NCBI GenBank assembly: GCA_030681615.1
Contig: JAUXSA010000112.1
Location: 1-50,106, forward strand
From: Bacteroidota bacterium
Lineage (GTDB): Bacteria > Bacteroidota > Bacteroidia > B-17B0 > Aurantibacillaceae
Direction of reading: 5' to 3'
Length of the DNA: 50,106 nucleotides
Shown: positions 18,574 through 26,522 of the stretch, piece after piece
Layout: every line of letters begins with the position of its first letter
How positions within the stretch are numbered: position 1 is the stretch's first letter
Translations under genes and position numbers: made by a program
Notes under the pieces: generated by a model
Databases searched by the model: none
Seen by the model: only the letters and a program-made list of their open reading frames with translations
What the model was told of the DNA's origin: nothing

Positions 18574-18581
18574 CAAAAGTA
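18574..18581 (-). promoter_or_regulatory. Candidate -7 box of the BNR-protein operon
   Basis: On the minus strand TACTTTTG is a perfect TAnnTTTG match, 8 bases before the ATG at 18565. I found no good TTTG at the expected -33 position, so support is partial. Confidence 0.3.
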
Positions 18582-18700
18582 ATACAAATTGTTAGTTCTG
18601 TTAGAGTTCAGCTCCCCAACGTATCAAAATCCCCCTAAAAGGGGCTTATTTTTTCTTTTTATATGTCGGTCAAAATCTTACCTTTAACCTTTATTTTTTT

Positions 18701-20098
18701 ATGGAAAAATCTACAATTAATGCTTATTTAGATCAAAACAAAGAACGCGTTTTGAACGAACTTTTAGATCTTTTAAGAATACCATCTGTAAGTGCCGATA
18801 GCACGTATAATGCAGACGTCCTTAAAACGGCAGAAGCTGTTAAGCAACGTTTAATTGAGGCCGGGGCCGATAAAGTGGAGTTATGCCAAACCGATGGTTT
18901 CCCCGTTGTGTATGGTGAAAAAATGATCGATCCTAAAAAGCCTACTGTAGTTGTTTATGGCCATTACGACGTGCAGCCTGCAGATCCGTTAGAACTATGG
19001 AATTCACCACCTTTTGAACCGGTTATAAAGAAAACAGACATTCACCCTGATGGCGCTATTTTTGCCCGTGGCGCCTGCGATGATAAAGGACAGATGTATA
19101 TGCACATTAAGGCTTTTGAATTAATGATGAAAACAAATACATTGCCTTGTAATGTTAAGTTCATGATAGAAGGTGAAGAAGAAGTTGGTTCACCCAGTCT
19201 TGGCCCCTGGATAATTAAGAACAAAGAAAAATTAAAAGGAGATATTATTTTAATTTCTGATACTTCAATAATTGCTAACGACACACCAAGTATTGATACC
19301 GGTTTACGTGGTTTAGCATATATGGAAGTAGAGGTAGTTGGTCCGAACCGCGATTTACATAGTGGTGTATATGGCGGGGGCGTTGCCAATCCAATAAATA
19401 TTTTATGTAAAATGATAGCAAGCTGTCATGATGAGAACAACCATATTACTATTCCTGACTTTTATGCAGATGTAATGGAGCTAAGTGCTGAAGAGCGTGC
19501 TGAAATGGCAAAGGCTCCTTTTGATCTGAATGATTTTAAGAAAGATCTTAAAGTAGATGATGTGCATGGCGAGAAAGGTTATACAACTATTGAGCGTACA
19601 GGTATTCGTCCAACCTTAGATGTGAATGGTATTTGGGGTGGTTACACCGGCGAAGGTGCAAAAACAGTTTTACCAGGAAAAGCATCTGCTAAAATAAGTA
19701 TGCGTTTAGTGCCTAATCAAAACTCAGATAAGATCAGTGCTATCTTTCAAAAATATTTTGAGAGTATTGCGCCAAAATCAGTTAAGGTTACAGTTAAACC
19801 ACATCATGGTGGCGAACCTTATTTTTTAAGTTCAGATAACAATGGTTACAAAGCTGCAAGCATGGCTATGCAGGAAACTTATGGTAAAAAACCTGTACCA
19901 ACACGCGGAGGCGGCAGTATTCCAATTGTTGCATTATTCAGACAGGAGTTAGGATTAGATAGTATCTTATTAGGCTTTGGTTTAGATTCGGACGCACTGC
20001 ATTCGCCAAATGAACATTACGGTTTATTTAATTTTTATAAAGGCATAGAAACTATTCCTTTATTTTATAAACACTATACGCAGCTTTCGGCCAAGTAA
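18701..20098 (+). CDS. M20-family dipeptidase
   Basis: The 465-residue product is a di-zinc M20 metallopeptidase. Metal-site motifs are GHYDVQP (H88, D90), GACDDKGQ (D127) and EGEEEVGS (157-164), the last carrying the general base and a ligand. The lid (dimerisation) domain runs from about 200 to 350, with LHSGVYGGGVANP. The C-terminal RGGGSIPIV and DALHSPNEHYG complete the site. There is no signal peptide, so it is cytosolic. The closest known types are cytosolic nonspecific dipeptidase (CNDP2/DUG1-like) and related M20 peptidases; the substrate is not determinable. Two short envelope-protein genes follow 12 bases later on the same strand. Confidence 0.9.
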   Translation: MEKSTINAYLDQNKERVLNELLDLLRIPSVSADSTYNADVLKTAEAVKQRLIEAGADKVELCQTDGFPVVYGEKMIDPKKPTVVVYGHYDVQPADPLELWNSPPFEPVIKKTDIHPDGAIFARGACDDKGQMYMHIKAFELMMKTNTLPCNVKFMIEGEEEVGSPSLGPWIIKNKEKLKGDIILISDTSIIANDTPSIDTGLRGLAYMEVEVVGPNRDLHSGVYGGGVANPINILCKMIASCHDENNHITIPDFYADVMELSAEERAEMAKAPFDLNDFKKDLKVDDVHGEKGYTTIERTGIRPTLDVNGIWGGYTGEGAKTVLPGKASAKISMRLVPNQNSDKISAIFQKYFESIAPKSVKVTVKPHHGGEPYFLSSDNNGYKAASMAMQETYGKKPVPTRGGGSIPIVALFRQELGLDSILLGFGLDSDALHSPNEHYGLFNFYKGIETIPLFYKHYTQLSAK

Positions 20099-20110
20099 CT
20101 AAATTTAATT

Positions 20111-20356
20111 ATGAATTTAAGCGATTGGATAGGAACCAGCGGCGTTACAATTCTTTTAATTGCTTTTGCACTGAATATTTTAAAAAAGATAAGCCCCGAA
20201 TCAAAAAGCTATCTTATTATGAATGTTTTGGGAGCATTACTAGCAGGGGTTTCCAGTTATATGATTCATTTTTGGCCCTTTGTTATCTTAGAAAGCGTTT
20301 GGACATTGGCAAGCCTTGCCGCATTAATTAAAACTTTAAAAAATGAAATCAATTAA
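20111..20356 (+). CDS. CBU_0592-family small membrane protein
   Basis: The 81-residue product has two to three hydrophobic helices: about 10-26 (GVTILLIAFALNILKK), 36-53 (LIMNVLGALLAGVSSYM) and 56-74 (FVILESVWTLASLAALI). It begins LSDWIG, and SKSYLIMNVLGA plus FVILES.W match the pattern I associate with the CBU_0592 family, whose function is unknown. It lies 12 bases after the M20 peptidase gene, and its final 14 bases overlap the start of the LEA-like lipoprotein gene, so the three genes are probably one transcript. It is likely an inner-membrane protein. Confidence 0.65.
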   Translation: MNLSDWIGTSGVTILLIAFALNILKKISPESKSYLIMNVLGALLAGVSSYMIHFWPFVILESVWTLASLAALIKTLKNEIN

Positions 20357-20810
20357 ATCATTATTCCTATTTATTTTATTTTTTACATTTTGTTTTACAA
20401 GCTGTAAAGATTTTAAAGAAGCGCAGTGCACCGGTGTTAAAGGTTTTAAGATCAACAAAATTAATGCGCAGGGGATTGATGCGGATATTTTATTGGGCAT
20501 TAAAAATCCGAATCAAATGGGGTTTTCAATTTACAGAAGTGAGTTTGATGTTATTTATAGTGGCATTAAATTAGGAAAAGCAAAACTTTCAAAACGCGTG
20601 CGTATAGCAGGCAATACAGAAAAAACCTACAGCTTTAATTTAAAAAGTAATTTTAAAGATGCCAATCCTATGGACGTAATGAAATTAGTAACTAGCGGCG
20701 GTAAAGGAATGATCGAAGTTATAGGTGATCTTAAAGCCGGAAAATTTTATTTAAAAAAACGCTTTCCTGTTAAGATCAAAGAAAGAGTGGATATGATGAG
20801 CAAAGATTAA
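20343..20810 (+). CDS. LEA type 2 (WHy domain) lipoprotein
   Basis: The 155-residue product has a lipoprotein signal with Cys21 in FTSC and a single LEA14/WHy-type domain from about 35 to 150. The family trait is seen in the strand pair DADILLGIKNPNQMGFSIYRSEFDVIYSG, where an NPN motif sits in a beta-sandwich, followed by GKAKLSKRVRI. LEA type 2 domains occur in plant desiccation proteins and bacterial envelope proteins; the molecular role here is unknown. The gene overlaps the preceding membrane-protein gene by 14 bases and ends 4 bases inside the converging yqgE. Confidence 0.7.
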   Translation: MKSIKSLFLFILFFTFCFTSCKDFKEAQCTGVKGFKINKINAQGIDADILLGIKNPNQMGFSIYRSEFDVIYSGIKLGKAKLSKRVRIAGNTEKTYSFNLKSNFKDANPMDVMKLVTSGGKGMIEVIGDLKAGKFYLKKRFPVKIKERVDMMSKD

Positions 20811-21346
20811 TTCACCGATGGATCATTTCCAAAATCGGCAAAGATACTGTAAGTGTTTTTTATTTCGCTCAATTGTAAACGCCAAAGATCTTCAGCCTCA
20901 TTACCAAAAAAACCCGATTCAACATTTTTATTGATGAGCCAATGTTTTTTCTTGATCTCAGCTTCTAACTGACCTTCGGCCCAACCACTGTATCCTGCAA
21001 AAAAACGAACGTCGTACGATTTTACTTTGCCGTGTTCAATTAAATGCATTAGTTCATAAAAATCGCCGCCAAAATAAATATCATCTTTTATTTTAACCGA
21101 ATCGCTAAGATCATTTCCTAACCTGTGAATATAAAAGAGCTGGTCTTTAGCAACCGGACCGCCCTCATAAATTGGAAAATTGCCATTCTTTATTTCAGGC
21201 TTCACATCGCGTAATTTAAAATCTGTTTTAAAATTTAAAACAAAACCAAGCGATTCAACGGAGCCGTGATTAGTAATATATACCACCGAGCGGTTAAAAA
21301 AACCGTCCTGCAATAAAGGATGTGCTATAAGCATGTCGCCTTCCAT
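20807..21346 (-). CDS. YqgE/AlgH family protein
   Basis: The 179-residue product matches the YqgE/AlgH family (DUF179). Near the start, GDMLIAHPLLQDGFFNRSVVYITNH is the family signature, followed by SLGFVLNF, YEGGPVAKDQLFYIHR and FAGYSGWAEGQLEAEI, all typical. The length is usual. AlgH was named as a transcriptional regulator of alginate genes in Pseudomonas, but its biochemical role remains unclear. The ATG shares one base with the stop of the upstream glycosyltransferase gene (TAATG), so translation is likely coupled. Its end overlaps the convergent LEA-like gene by 4 bases. Confidence 0.88.
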   Translation of the reverse strand: MEGDMLIAHPLLQDGFFNRSVVYITNHGSVESLGFVLNFKTDFKLRDVKPEIKNGNFPIYEGGPVAKDQLFYIHRLGNDLSDSVKIKDDIYFGGDFYELMHLIEHGKVKSYDVRFFAGYSGWAEGQLEAEIKKKHWLINKNVESGFFGNEAEDLWRLQLSEIKNTYSIFADFGNDPSVN

Positions 21347-22596
21347 TAATTAAAGTTAGATAATTTTATTTGAATTTTACGTAAATAAATAAGCAGATCT
21401 TTTTCATTTGTTGTTGGAAACGAATTTTCATGTTTCTTTAGTAAGGCTGCGACTTCTGAGCGAATAGCTTCGTTAGGATAATAATTATCCCTTGCAAAAT
21501 GTACAAATTTTAAAAGCATAAAAGCATCAAACCAATCATAAAAACGTTTTTGAAATTGTTGTTTTGAAGTAGTATGTTTTTTTATTTCAGTGAGTTTATT
21601 TTCAAAATCATTTTCTGATAAAAAATGTTTAACGGATGGAGAAAATGAATTCAGATCGAAATGACCTTCATGAAAATTATAAGAAAAAAGCAGTTTCAGA
21701 TCTTCAAAACTTTGAAAAGCATAGGTTTCAAATGTTTCGGTTTTTTTCTCAATAAAATTTTGTTGTGCGCGGCCTGTACCAAAAGGTACGCGTGTACTTA
21801 TGCGTGAGCTTGGGTAAACAATAGCAGCATTTAATTCAATTACTTTACCATAATGAAAGACCTTGTTTAAAAAATAAAAATCTTCACCGGCTTTTCGTTT
21901 ATTCATGCCACCAGCCTTACAATAAACACTTGCTTTAACCGCCATGCTGCTACCAATAGTATGAAAAGCATATGGAAATTTACAATAAGCTAAAGCTTCT
22001 TTATAATAACGCAAAAACAATTCGTAATAAATTATTCCTTTTTTAAGTGTTTCGTCTTTTTCGTTTTCAATATCGTGCTCAAAATGCAGGCAAATGGTAT
22101 TATATGTTTCGGGAGCAATGGCAAATTTTTCAAGTTCAAGTAAATAATTTTTATTCACCGTGCAATCGCCATCTAAACAAACTAATAAGCCATCATATTC
22201 AATTTGTTCAAAACGGCGGATGGCTTCATCCATTCCAATTTTCCGAGCTAAACCAACACCTGCATGTTTTGGTGGCAGGTCATTCACCAAAATAAAATGA
22301 AAGAACAAATTACCATTAATGGTAAATAATTTTTCCAGTTCGGTTTTCTGTTTTTTGTGAAATTCTTTTGCTTCCGAATCGCCTTCAGCGCAATTTAAAA
22401 CTATAATTACCTCTGTAATAATAGTTGGTTGAACGCCATCTAATAAAGAAGTAAGTGTTTTTTCAAGCTCAGGTTCACAATAAGAAGGAATAATAACGAT
22501 CTGTTTACAAGCCTTGTTAATTGTTTCCCTAATAAGTTTTGTTGTATTGCTAAACTTATTTAAATAGGTTTGTGTTATTATTTTTAGAGCACTCAC
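21346..22596 (-). CDS. Family 2-like glycosyltransferase
   Basis: The 416-residue product has a GT-A fold domain from about 30 to 270. IVIIPSYCEPELEKTLTSL is the nucleotide-sugar binding start, LLVCLDGDCTV contains the metal-binding DGD, and AGEDFYFLNKV is the GT2-type ED acceptor-base region. It has no membrane segment, so it should be cytosolic or peripheral. The C-terminal 130 residues are helical and unassigned. Donor and acceptor are unknown. The start is GTG 22596; only 20 bases separate it from the divergent folA, so at least one promoter must lie within a neighbouring coding region. It overlaps yqgE by one base. Confidence 0.8.
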   Translation of the reverse strand: MSALKIITQTYLNKFSNTTKLIRETINKACKQIVIIPSYCEPELEKTLTSLLDGVQPTIITEVIIVLNCAEGDSEAKEFHKKQKTELEKLFTINGNLFFHFILVNDLPPKHAGVGLARKIGMDEAIRRFEQIEYDGLLVCLDGDCTVNKNYLLELEKFAIAPETYNTICLHFEHDIENEKDETLKKGIIYYELFLRYYKEALAYCKFPYAFHTIGSSMAVKASVYCKAGGMNKRKAGEDFYFLNKVFHYGKVIELNAAIVYPSSRISTRVPFGTGRAQQNFIEKKTETFETYAFQSFEDLKLLFSYNFHEGHFDLNSFSPSVKHFLSENDFENKLTEIKKHTTSKQQFQKRFYDWFDAFMLLKFVHFARDNYYPNEAIRSEVAALLKKHENSFPTTNEKDLLIYLRKIQIKLSNFN

Positions 22597-22616
22597 TTTA
22601 CAAAAATAAGTTTATT

Positions 22617-23102
22617 ATGATAATAGCAGCTATAGTTGTAACAGATTTAAATAATGGTATTGGTAAAGACAACCAATTATTGTGTCATTTACCTGCCGAC
22701 CTCAAATTTTTTAAAGCTACCACCATGGGATGCCCTATAATTATGGGCCGCAAGACCTACGAAAGTATTGGGCGTTTATTGCCGGGAAGAAAGAATGTAA
22801 TTATTACCCGCAGTGGCGATTATAAAGTAGACGGAGCCGAGATCTTTCATTCAGTAGAAGGCGCTTTGAAATATTTGACAGAAGATAAGATCTTTATTAC
22901 CGGAGGCGCGGAGATCTTTGCTGCTTCAATGGAATACATTAACGAGATTTACAGAACAGTTATTGATCATAAATTTGAAGCAGATACCTTTTTTCCGGAA
23001 ATAGATGAAAAAGAATTTAAACTCGTTTGGCAGGAACCACATAAAGCCGATGAAAAGAACAAGTACGATTTTAGATTTCAGAAGTGGGAGAGAATTAAGT
23101 AA
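22617..23102 (+). CDS. folA: Dihydrofolate reductase
   Basis: The 161-residue product is a standard-length DHFR, which reduces dihydrofolate to tetrahydrofolate with NADPH. Visible elements are IIAAIVVTDLNNGIGKDNQLLCHLPADLKFFK, where D28 takes the place of the catalytic acid, then the NADPH-binding GRKTYESIG, GRKNVIITR and ITGGAEIFAAS. The ATG at 22617 is preferred over an upstream TTG that would add 15 residues lacking family similarity. It is divergent from the glycosyltransferase gene and is followed by an imperfect palindromic repeat that separates it from mqnD. Confidence 0.95.
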   Translation: MIIAAIVVTDLNNGIGKDNQLLCHLPADLKFFKATTMGCPIIMGRKTYESIGRLLPGRKNVIITRSGDYKVDGAEIFHSVEGALKYLTEDKIFITGGAEIFAASMEYINEIYRTVIDHKFEADTFFPEIDEKEFKLVWQEPHKADEKNKYDFRFQKWERIK

Positions 23103-23107
23103 ATATC

Positions 23108-23197
23108 TAACCACTAAGAACACGAAGAAGGCACAAAGCTCCCAAAGCATTTTTTCTTAGCGCTCTTTATGAAAAAACTTTGTGCACTTTGTGGTTA
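23108..23197. repeat. Imperfect intergenic palindrome, TAACCAC family
   Basis: This 90-base element begins TAACCACTAAG and ends CTTTGTGGTTA, so its ends are inverted copies with one mismatch in 11. Inner copies of CACAAAG and its complement CTTTGTG also pair, as do a TTTTTTC and a GAAAAAA run. It fills the gap between convergent folA and mqnD and may also act as a terminator. The style is that of short dispersed intergenic elements seen in Bacteroidota genomes; this is from general familiarity, not a search. Confidence 0.7.
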
Positions 23198-23199
23198 AG

Positions 23200-24027
23200 T
23201 CAATCAATCACCAATTTCTCATCATTGTATTTAAATAAATTTAATTCTTTGGCTTTATTGAATAATAATTTAACAGCATTAATTCCTGTTTCGCCAAGAT
23301 CGATAGAAAAATCATTCACATAAAGGGCGATGTGTTTTTTCATTACCTCTTCGCTCATTTCCTGTGCATGCGCTCTTACATAATCCATACAACTTTCAGG
23401 GTTGGCAAAAGCAAACTCTACACTTTTTTTAATTAAACGATTTACTTTTTGTTGAAGTTCGGGATCCATGTCCCGTTTCATAACAATGCCACCAAGTGGA
23501 ATAGGGGCGTGGATCATAGCATCCCAATATTCGCCAAGGTCTAATATTTTTTCAAGTCCTTTTTCTTTATAAGTGAATCTGTTCTCATGAATGATCAAGC
23601 CGGCATCCACTTCACCGCTTAAAACAGCATTTTCTATCTCATTAAAAATATATTCTTTTTTATCTTTCAGATTAGGAAAAGCAATAGACAATAATAAATT
23701 AGCAGTAGTTAATTTACCGGGAATTGCCACCTTCATATTCTCAAGATCGAGTTTAAATTTTGTAGAATGAACTAATAAAGGACCACAATTAAAACCTAAA
23801 GCACTGCCCGAACGTAATAAAATATAATGGCTTAACGCGTAAGCGTATGCATGATAGCTTAATTTTGTAATATCTAAATAACCATGTAAGGCTTTTTGAT
23901 TAAGTGATTCAACATCTTCCAGGCGGACTTCAAATTGCAAACCTTCTGTATCAATTTTATTATGAATGAGTGCATCAAAAATAAAACAATCATTTGGGCA
24001 AGGCGAATATCCTATTGTGAGTTTCAT
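23200..24027 (-). CDS. mqnD: 1,4-dihydroxy-6-naphthoate synthase (futalosine pathway)
   Basis: The 275-residue product is MqnD, which converts cyclic dehypoxanthine futalosine to 1,4-dihydroxy-6-naphthoate in the alternative menaquinone route. It has a periplasmic-binding-protein-like fold and the family start LTIGYSPCPNDCFIFDAL (3-20), then DITKLSYHAYAY, GCGPLL-like NCGPLLVHS and GLIIHENRFTYKEKGL with the conserved His. The length is typical. The ATG overlaps the stop of mqnB by four bases (ATGA), so they are co-translated. No mqnA, mqnC or mqnE lies in the window, so the rest of the pathway must be elsewhere. Confidence 0.93.
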   Translation of the reverse strand: MKLTIGYSPCPNDCFIFDALIHNKIDTEGLQFEVRLEDVESLNQKALHGYLDITKLSYHAYAYALSHYILLRSGSALGFNCGPLLVHSTKFKLDLENMKVAIPGKLTTANLLLSIAFPNLKDKKEYIFNEIENAVLSGEVDAGLIIHENRFTYKEKGLEKILDLGEYWDAMIHAPIPLGGIVMKRDMDPELQQKVNRLIKKSVEFAFANPESCMDYVRAHAQEMSEEVMKKHIALYVNDFSIDLGETGINAVKLLFNKAKELNLFKYNDEKLVID

Positions 24028-24686
24028 TTGTTGAGGTCTGTAATAAGAGTAACAACAAAACTATTCAAATTGTTTATGGCTAAAGGCATATTCCATTTGC
24101 TTTTATCCCTTTTTTCTACGTAATTAGAAATAGCCCTTATTTGAAAATAGTTTTCTGATAAACGGCGGCAACCCCTAAGAAATGCTGCGCCCTCCATACT
24201 TTCAACGTCGGGGTTAAAAAGTGCAACTATATTTTTAACACTTTCATCATTACCATGAACTTTATTAACGGTAATTCCATTCACTTTTTTTAAACTATTC
24301 ACCGCAGGAATATTAGCCACCAAATTATTTTTAAAAATATTGGTTCCGCCTAAGCCCATCTCTGCATATTTAATAAACATAAGATCATCTTCTGCACCCA
24401 TTTCACTTAAAACATCTTCTGTTACATTTACCAGTTCACCAATTTTTAGATCTCTTTTAAATGCCCCGCAAACGCCGATATTTATAACATAGTCAAATAA
24501 GTTATGCGAATACCTGCCCATATTATAGGCTGTATTAACCATGCCAACGCCGGTTATTAAAATGGAAATATCCGGATCGTTATCACACATAAATAAACCG
24601 TCTTCGCTTGTAACATTAATATTAAAATGCGTTAAAAGTGGTTGGATCTCTTGTTTTGTAGCGGCAACTATTAAAAACTTAGGCAT
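24024..24686 (-). CDS. mqnB: Futalosine hydrolase
   Basis: The 220-residue product belongs to the nucleoside phosphorylase/MTAN superfamily: LITGVGMVNTAYNMGRY, NIGVCGAF near residues 75-83 and the C-terminal VESMEGAAFLRGCR with the substrate-binding ESMEGA. Together with mqnD next to it this identifies futalosine hydrolase, which removes hypoxanthine from futalosine; the superfamily alone would leave MTA/SAH nucleosidase possible. ATG 24686 is preferred to a TTG six bases upstream. A perfect TAATTTTG box ends three bases before this ATG. The gene is divergent from a PTPS gene across an intergenic palindromic repeat. Confidence 0.9.
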   Translation of the reverse strand: MPKFLIVAATKQEIQPLLTHFNINVTSEDGLFMCDNDPDISILITGVGMVNTAYNMGRYSHNLFDYVINIGVCGAFKRDLKIGELVNVTEDVLSEMGAEDDLMFIKYAEMGLGGTNIFKNNLVANIPAVNSLKKVNGITVNKVHGNDESVKNIVALFNPDVESMEGAAFLRGCRRLSENYFQIRAISNYVEKRDKSKWNMPLAINNLNSFVVTLITDLNK

Positions 24687-24689
24687 ACT

Positions 24690-24697
24690 CAAAATTA
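24690..24697 (-). promoter_or_regulatory. Candidate -7 box of mqnB-mqnD
   Basis: TAATTTTG on the minus strand fits TAnnTTTG perfectly and lies three bases before the mqnB ATG, which would give an almost leaderless transcript. No convincing -33 element was found. Confidence 0.25.
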
Positions 24698-24713
24698 ATC
24701 AATACTATTTAAT

Positions 24714-24815
24714 TTGCCGCAGATTTCATGGATTAGCACAGATTTTTCTATTTATTATAATCTATTAGCCAAAATAATAAAAAGGAATCTGTATCATCTG
24801 CGAAATCTGTGGCTA
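24714..24815. repeat. Imperfect intergenic palindrome, CAGATT family
   Basis: The left arm reads GCCGCAGATTTCATGGATTA and the right arm, on the opposite strand, GCCACAGATTTCGCAGATGA; both continue to a second CAGATT. The arms match at roughly three of four positions and are separated by an AT-rich centre. The element occupies most of the gap between divergent mqnB and the first PTPS gene. It differs from the TAACCAC element 1.5 kb away. Confidence 0.65.
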
Positions 24816-24833
24816 AATATATCCGGATTTGCG

Positions 24834-24841
24834 TAAATTTG
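24834..24841 (+). promoter_or_regulatory. Candidate -7 box of the first PTPS gene
   Basis: TAAATTTG is a perfect TAnnTTTG match four bases before the ATG at 24846. If used, the transcript would be leaderless or nearly so. No clear -33 element is visible. Confidence 0.25.
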
Positions 24842-24845
24842 CAGT

Positions 24846-25256
24846 ATGGTTTATCTTACACGTCACGAACACTTTAATGCGGCCCACAAACTGTACAATC
24901 CAACCTGGAGCGAAGAAAAAAATGTTGAGGTGTTTGGCAAATGTGCTAATGGTAACTGGCACGGACACAATTATGAATTAATTGTAACTATAAAAGGCAA
25001 TATTGATCCTGATACCGGGTTTTTAATGGATGTAAAAGTATTGAGTGCTATTTTGCAAGAGCATGTTTGCGAAAAATTAGATCATAGGAACCTTAATCTG
25101 GATGTTGATTTTATGTCTGGCGTATTGGCAAGCACCGAAAATCTTGCCATTGCTATTTGGAAACAAATTGTGCCACATTTGCCTAAAGGTGTTGATTTAC
25201 ATTGTGTTAAACTATACGAAACGCCCCGTATTTGTGTAGAATACTTTGGTAATTAA
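24846..25256 (+). CDS. 6-pyruvoyl-tetrahydropterin synthase family protein (copy 1, BH4-type motif)
   Basis: The 136-residue product has all PTPS active-site parts: zinc ligands H14 (FNAAHKL), H39 and H41 (HGHNY), catalytic C33, the D79-H80 pair (LDHRNLNLD) and E125 (LYET). The catalytic cysteine stands five residues before HGH (C-x5-HGH), as in animal PTPS; bacterial QueD of the queuosine pathway normally has C-x3-HGH. This favours a 6-pyruvoyl-tetrahydropterin synthase acting on dihydroneopterin triphosphate, though PTPS paralogues can be promiscuous. A second copy and folE follow on the same strand, which supports a pterin route. No queC, queE or queF is present nearby. Confidence 0.85.
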   Translation: MVYLTRHEHFNAAHKLYNPTWSEEKNVEVFGKCANGNWHGHNYELIVTIKGNIDPDTGFLMDVKVLSAILQEHVCEKLDHRNLNLDVDFMSGVLASTENLAIAIWKQIVPHLPKGVDLHCVKLYETPRICVEYFGN

Positions 25257-25416
25257 CTTTTTTTCCTGAAAAGATTTCTTAACTTTATTCTCGGAAACAA
25301 TTTTGTAAAATTGTAGATCAGATTTATAGACTCTTTGTAAGCAAACTTCTTACACACCGTTTATAAAAAATTAATTAGTATAGCTTAACCACCTATTTCT
25401 GATTTAATAAAAAAAC

Positions 25417-25830
25417 ATGGAGCAGAAAATTGCTGTTTATAGAAAGGAACATTTTAACGCTGCACACCGGCTTCATAATCTGGCGTTAAGCGATGCGGAA
25501 AATGCTTTGCTTTTTGGTAAATGCAATTATGCCAATTACCACGGACATAATTACGAATTAATTGTAAAAGTAATTGGTGTGGTTGACCCTAAAACAGGGT
25601 TTGTAATTGATCTGAAAGTTTTGAGCGATCTGGTGAATACGTATGTTATAGAAAAATTTGATCACAAAAATTTAAATTTAGATACTAAAGAATTTAAAGA
25701 TCTAAATCCAACAGCAGAAAATATTGCAATAGTTATTTACAATATTTTACGGCCGCATATCGACAAAAAATACGAATTAAAAATAGTGTTATATGAAACA
25801 GAAAGAAATTATGTTGAATACCCTGCATAA
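25417..25830 (+). CDS. 6-pyruvoyl-tetrahydropterin synthase family protein (copy 2, BH4-type motif)
   Basis: This 137-residue paralogue of the gene upstream keeps the same active-site set: H17 (FNAAHRL), C36, H42 and H44 in CNYANYHGHNYE, D82-H83 (FDHKNLNLD) and a C-terminal LYET glutamate. The spacing is again C-x5-HGH. The two copies are alike over their whole length (FNAAH, FGKC, HGHNYELIV, LDHKNLNLD segments) yet clearly diverged, so this is an old duplication. A 160-base gap separates it from copy 1, while its end overlaps folE by 38 bases, tying it most closely to folE. The two copies may act on different pterins or form mixed hexamers; neither is shown. Confidence 0.85.
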   Translation: MEQKIAVYRKEHFNAAHRLHNLALSDAENALLFGKCNYANYHGHNYELIVKVIGVVDPKTGFVIDLKVLSDLVNTYVIEKFDHKNLNLDTKEFKDLNPTAENIAIVIYNILRPHIDKKYELKIVLYETERNYVEYPA

Positions 25831-26503
25831 AGAAGATACAGTGTTGTTAAGTGCCGATGAGATCGGGAACGAACATATTGGCACCAGTATTGAAACGCCT
25901 ATGAAAAAAAACGCCTTTGATATGAGTAACGACGAAAAAATAAAAAAGATAGAATTCCATTTTAAAGAAATTATGGAAACACTTGGATTAGATCTTAACG
26001 ACGATAGTTTAAAAGGAACACCGAACCGCGTTGCAAAAATGTATGTAAACGAAATTTTTAGTGGATTGGATCCTGCAAAAAAACCCATTGCAAAATTATT
26101 TGATAATAAATACCAATACAACCAAATGTTGGTTGAAAAAGATATTACCTTCTATAGTAATTGTGAGCATCACTTTGTTCCCATTTTTGGAAAAGCGCAC
26201 GTAGCTTATATTTCAAATGGAAAAGTAATTGGTCTTTCAAAATTAAATCGTATTGTTCAGTATTTTTCTAAACGTCCGCAAGTGCAGGAGCGTTTAACAA
26301 TACAAATAGCTAAAGAATTACAAACTGTTTTAAAAACAGAAGACGTGGCAATTTTAATTGATGCCAAACATTTGTGTGTTTCTTCAAGAGGGGTTGAAGA
26401 CGCAAATTCTGCTACTGTAACTTCTTTTTACGGAGGAAAATTTGCTAACGAAACTACCAAACAGGAATTCTTAAAATATATTGAAATGAAAACGCAGTAT
26501 TAA
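25793..26503 (+). CDS. folE: GTP cyclohydrolase I (FolE type)
   Basis: The 236-residue product makes dihydroneopterin triphosphate from GTP, the first step to folate and tetrahydrobiopterin. Zinc ligands are visible in YSNCEHHFVP (C124, H126, H127) and HLCVSSRG (C195), with GLSKLNRIVQYFSKRPQVQERLT between. The first 45 or so residues, before the MSNDEKIKKIEFHFKEIMETLGLDL start of the family core, are a charged extension. An internal ATG at 25811 is an alternative start; either one overlaps copy 2 of PTPS, so the two genes are translationally coupled. The joint arrangement supplies substrate directly to PTPS. It is followed by a bidirectional terminator. Confidence 0.93.
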   Translation: MKQKEIMLNTLHKEDTVLLSADEIGNEHIGTSIETPMKKNAFDMSNDEKIKKIEFHFKEIMETLGLDLNDDSLKGTPNRVAKMYVNEIFSGLDPAKKPIAKLFDNKYQYNQMLVEKDITFYSNCEHHFVPIFGKAHVAYISNGKVIGLSKLNRIVQYFSKRPQVQERLTIQIAKELQTVLKTEDVAILIDAKHLCVSSRGVEDANSATVTSFYGGKFANETTKQEFLKYIEMKTQY

Positions 26504-26522
26504 TAATGCAATTCCAATAAAT

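Noticed and set aside
18630-18655. Short CCCC/GGGG hairpin followed by T-run
   Set aside because: Only a 4-bp stem, in the leader of the M20 peptidase gene with no plus-strand gene before it; may be chance.
24846-25830. Annotation of the two PTPS genes as queD
   Set aside because: Both have C-x5-HGH as in animal PTPS; the typical QueD spacing is C-x3-HGH, and no other queuosine genes are near.
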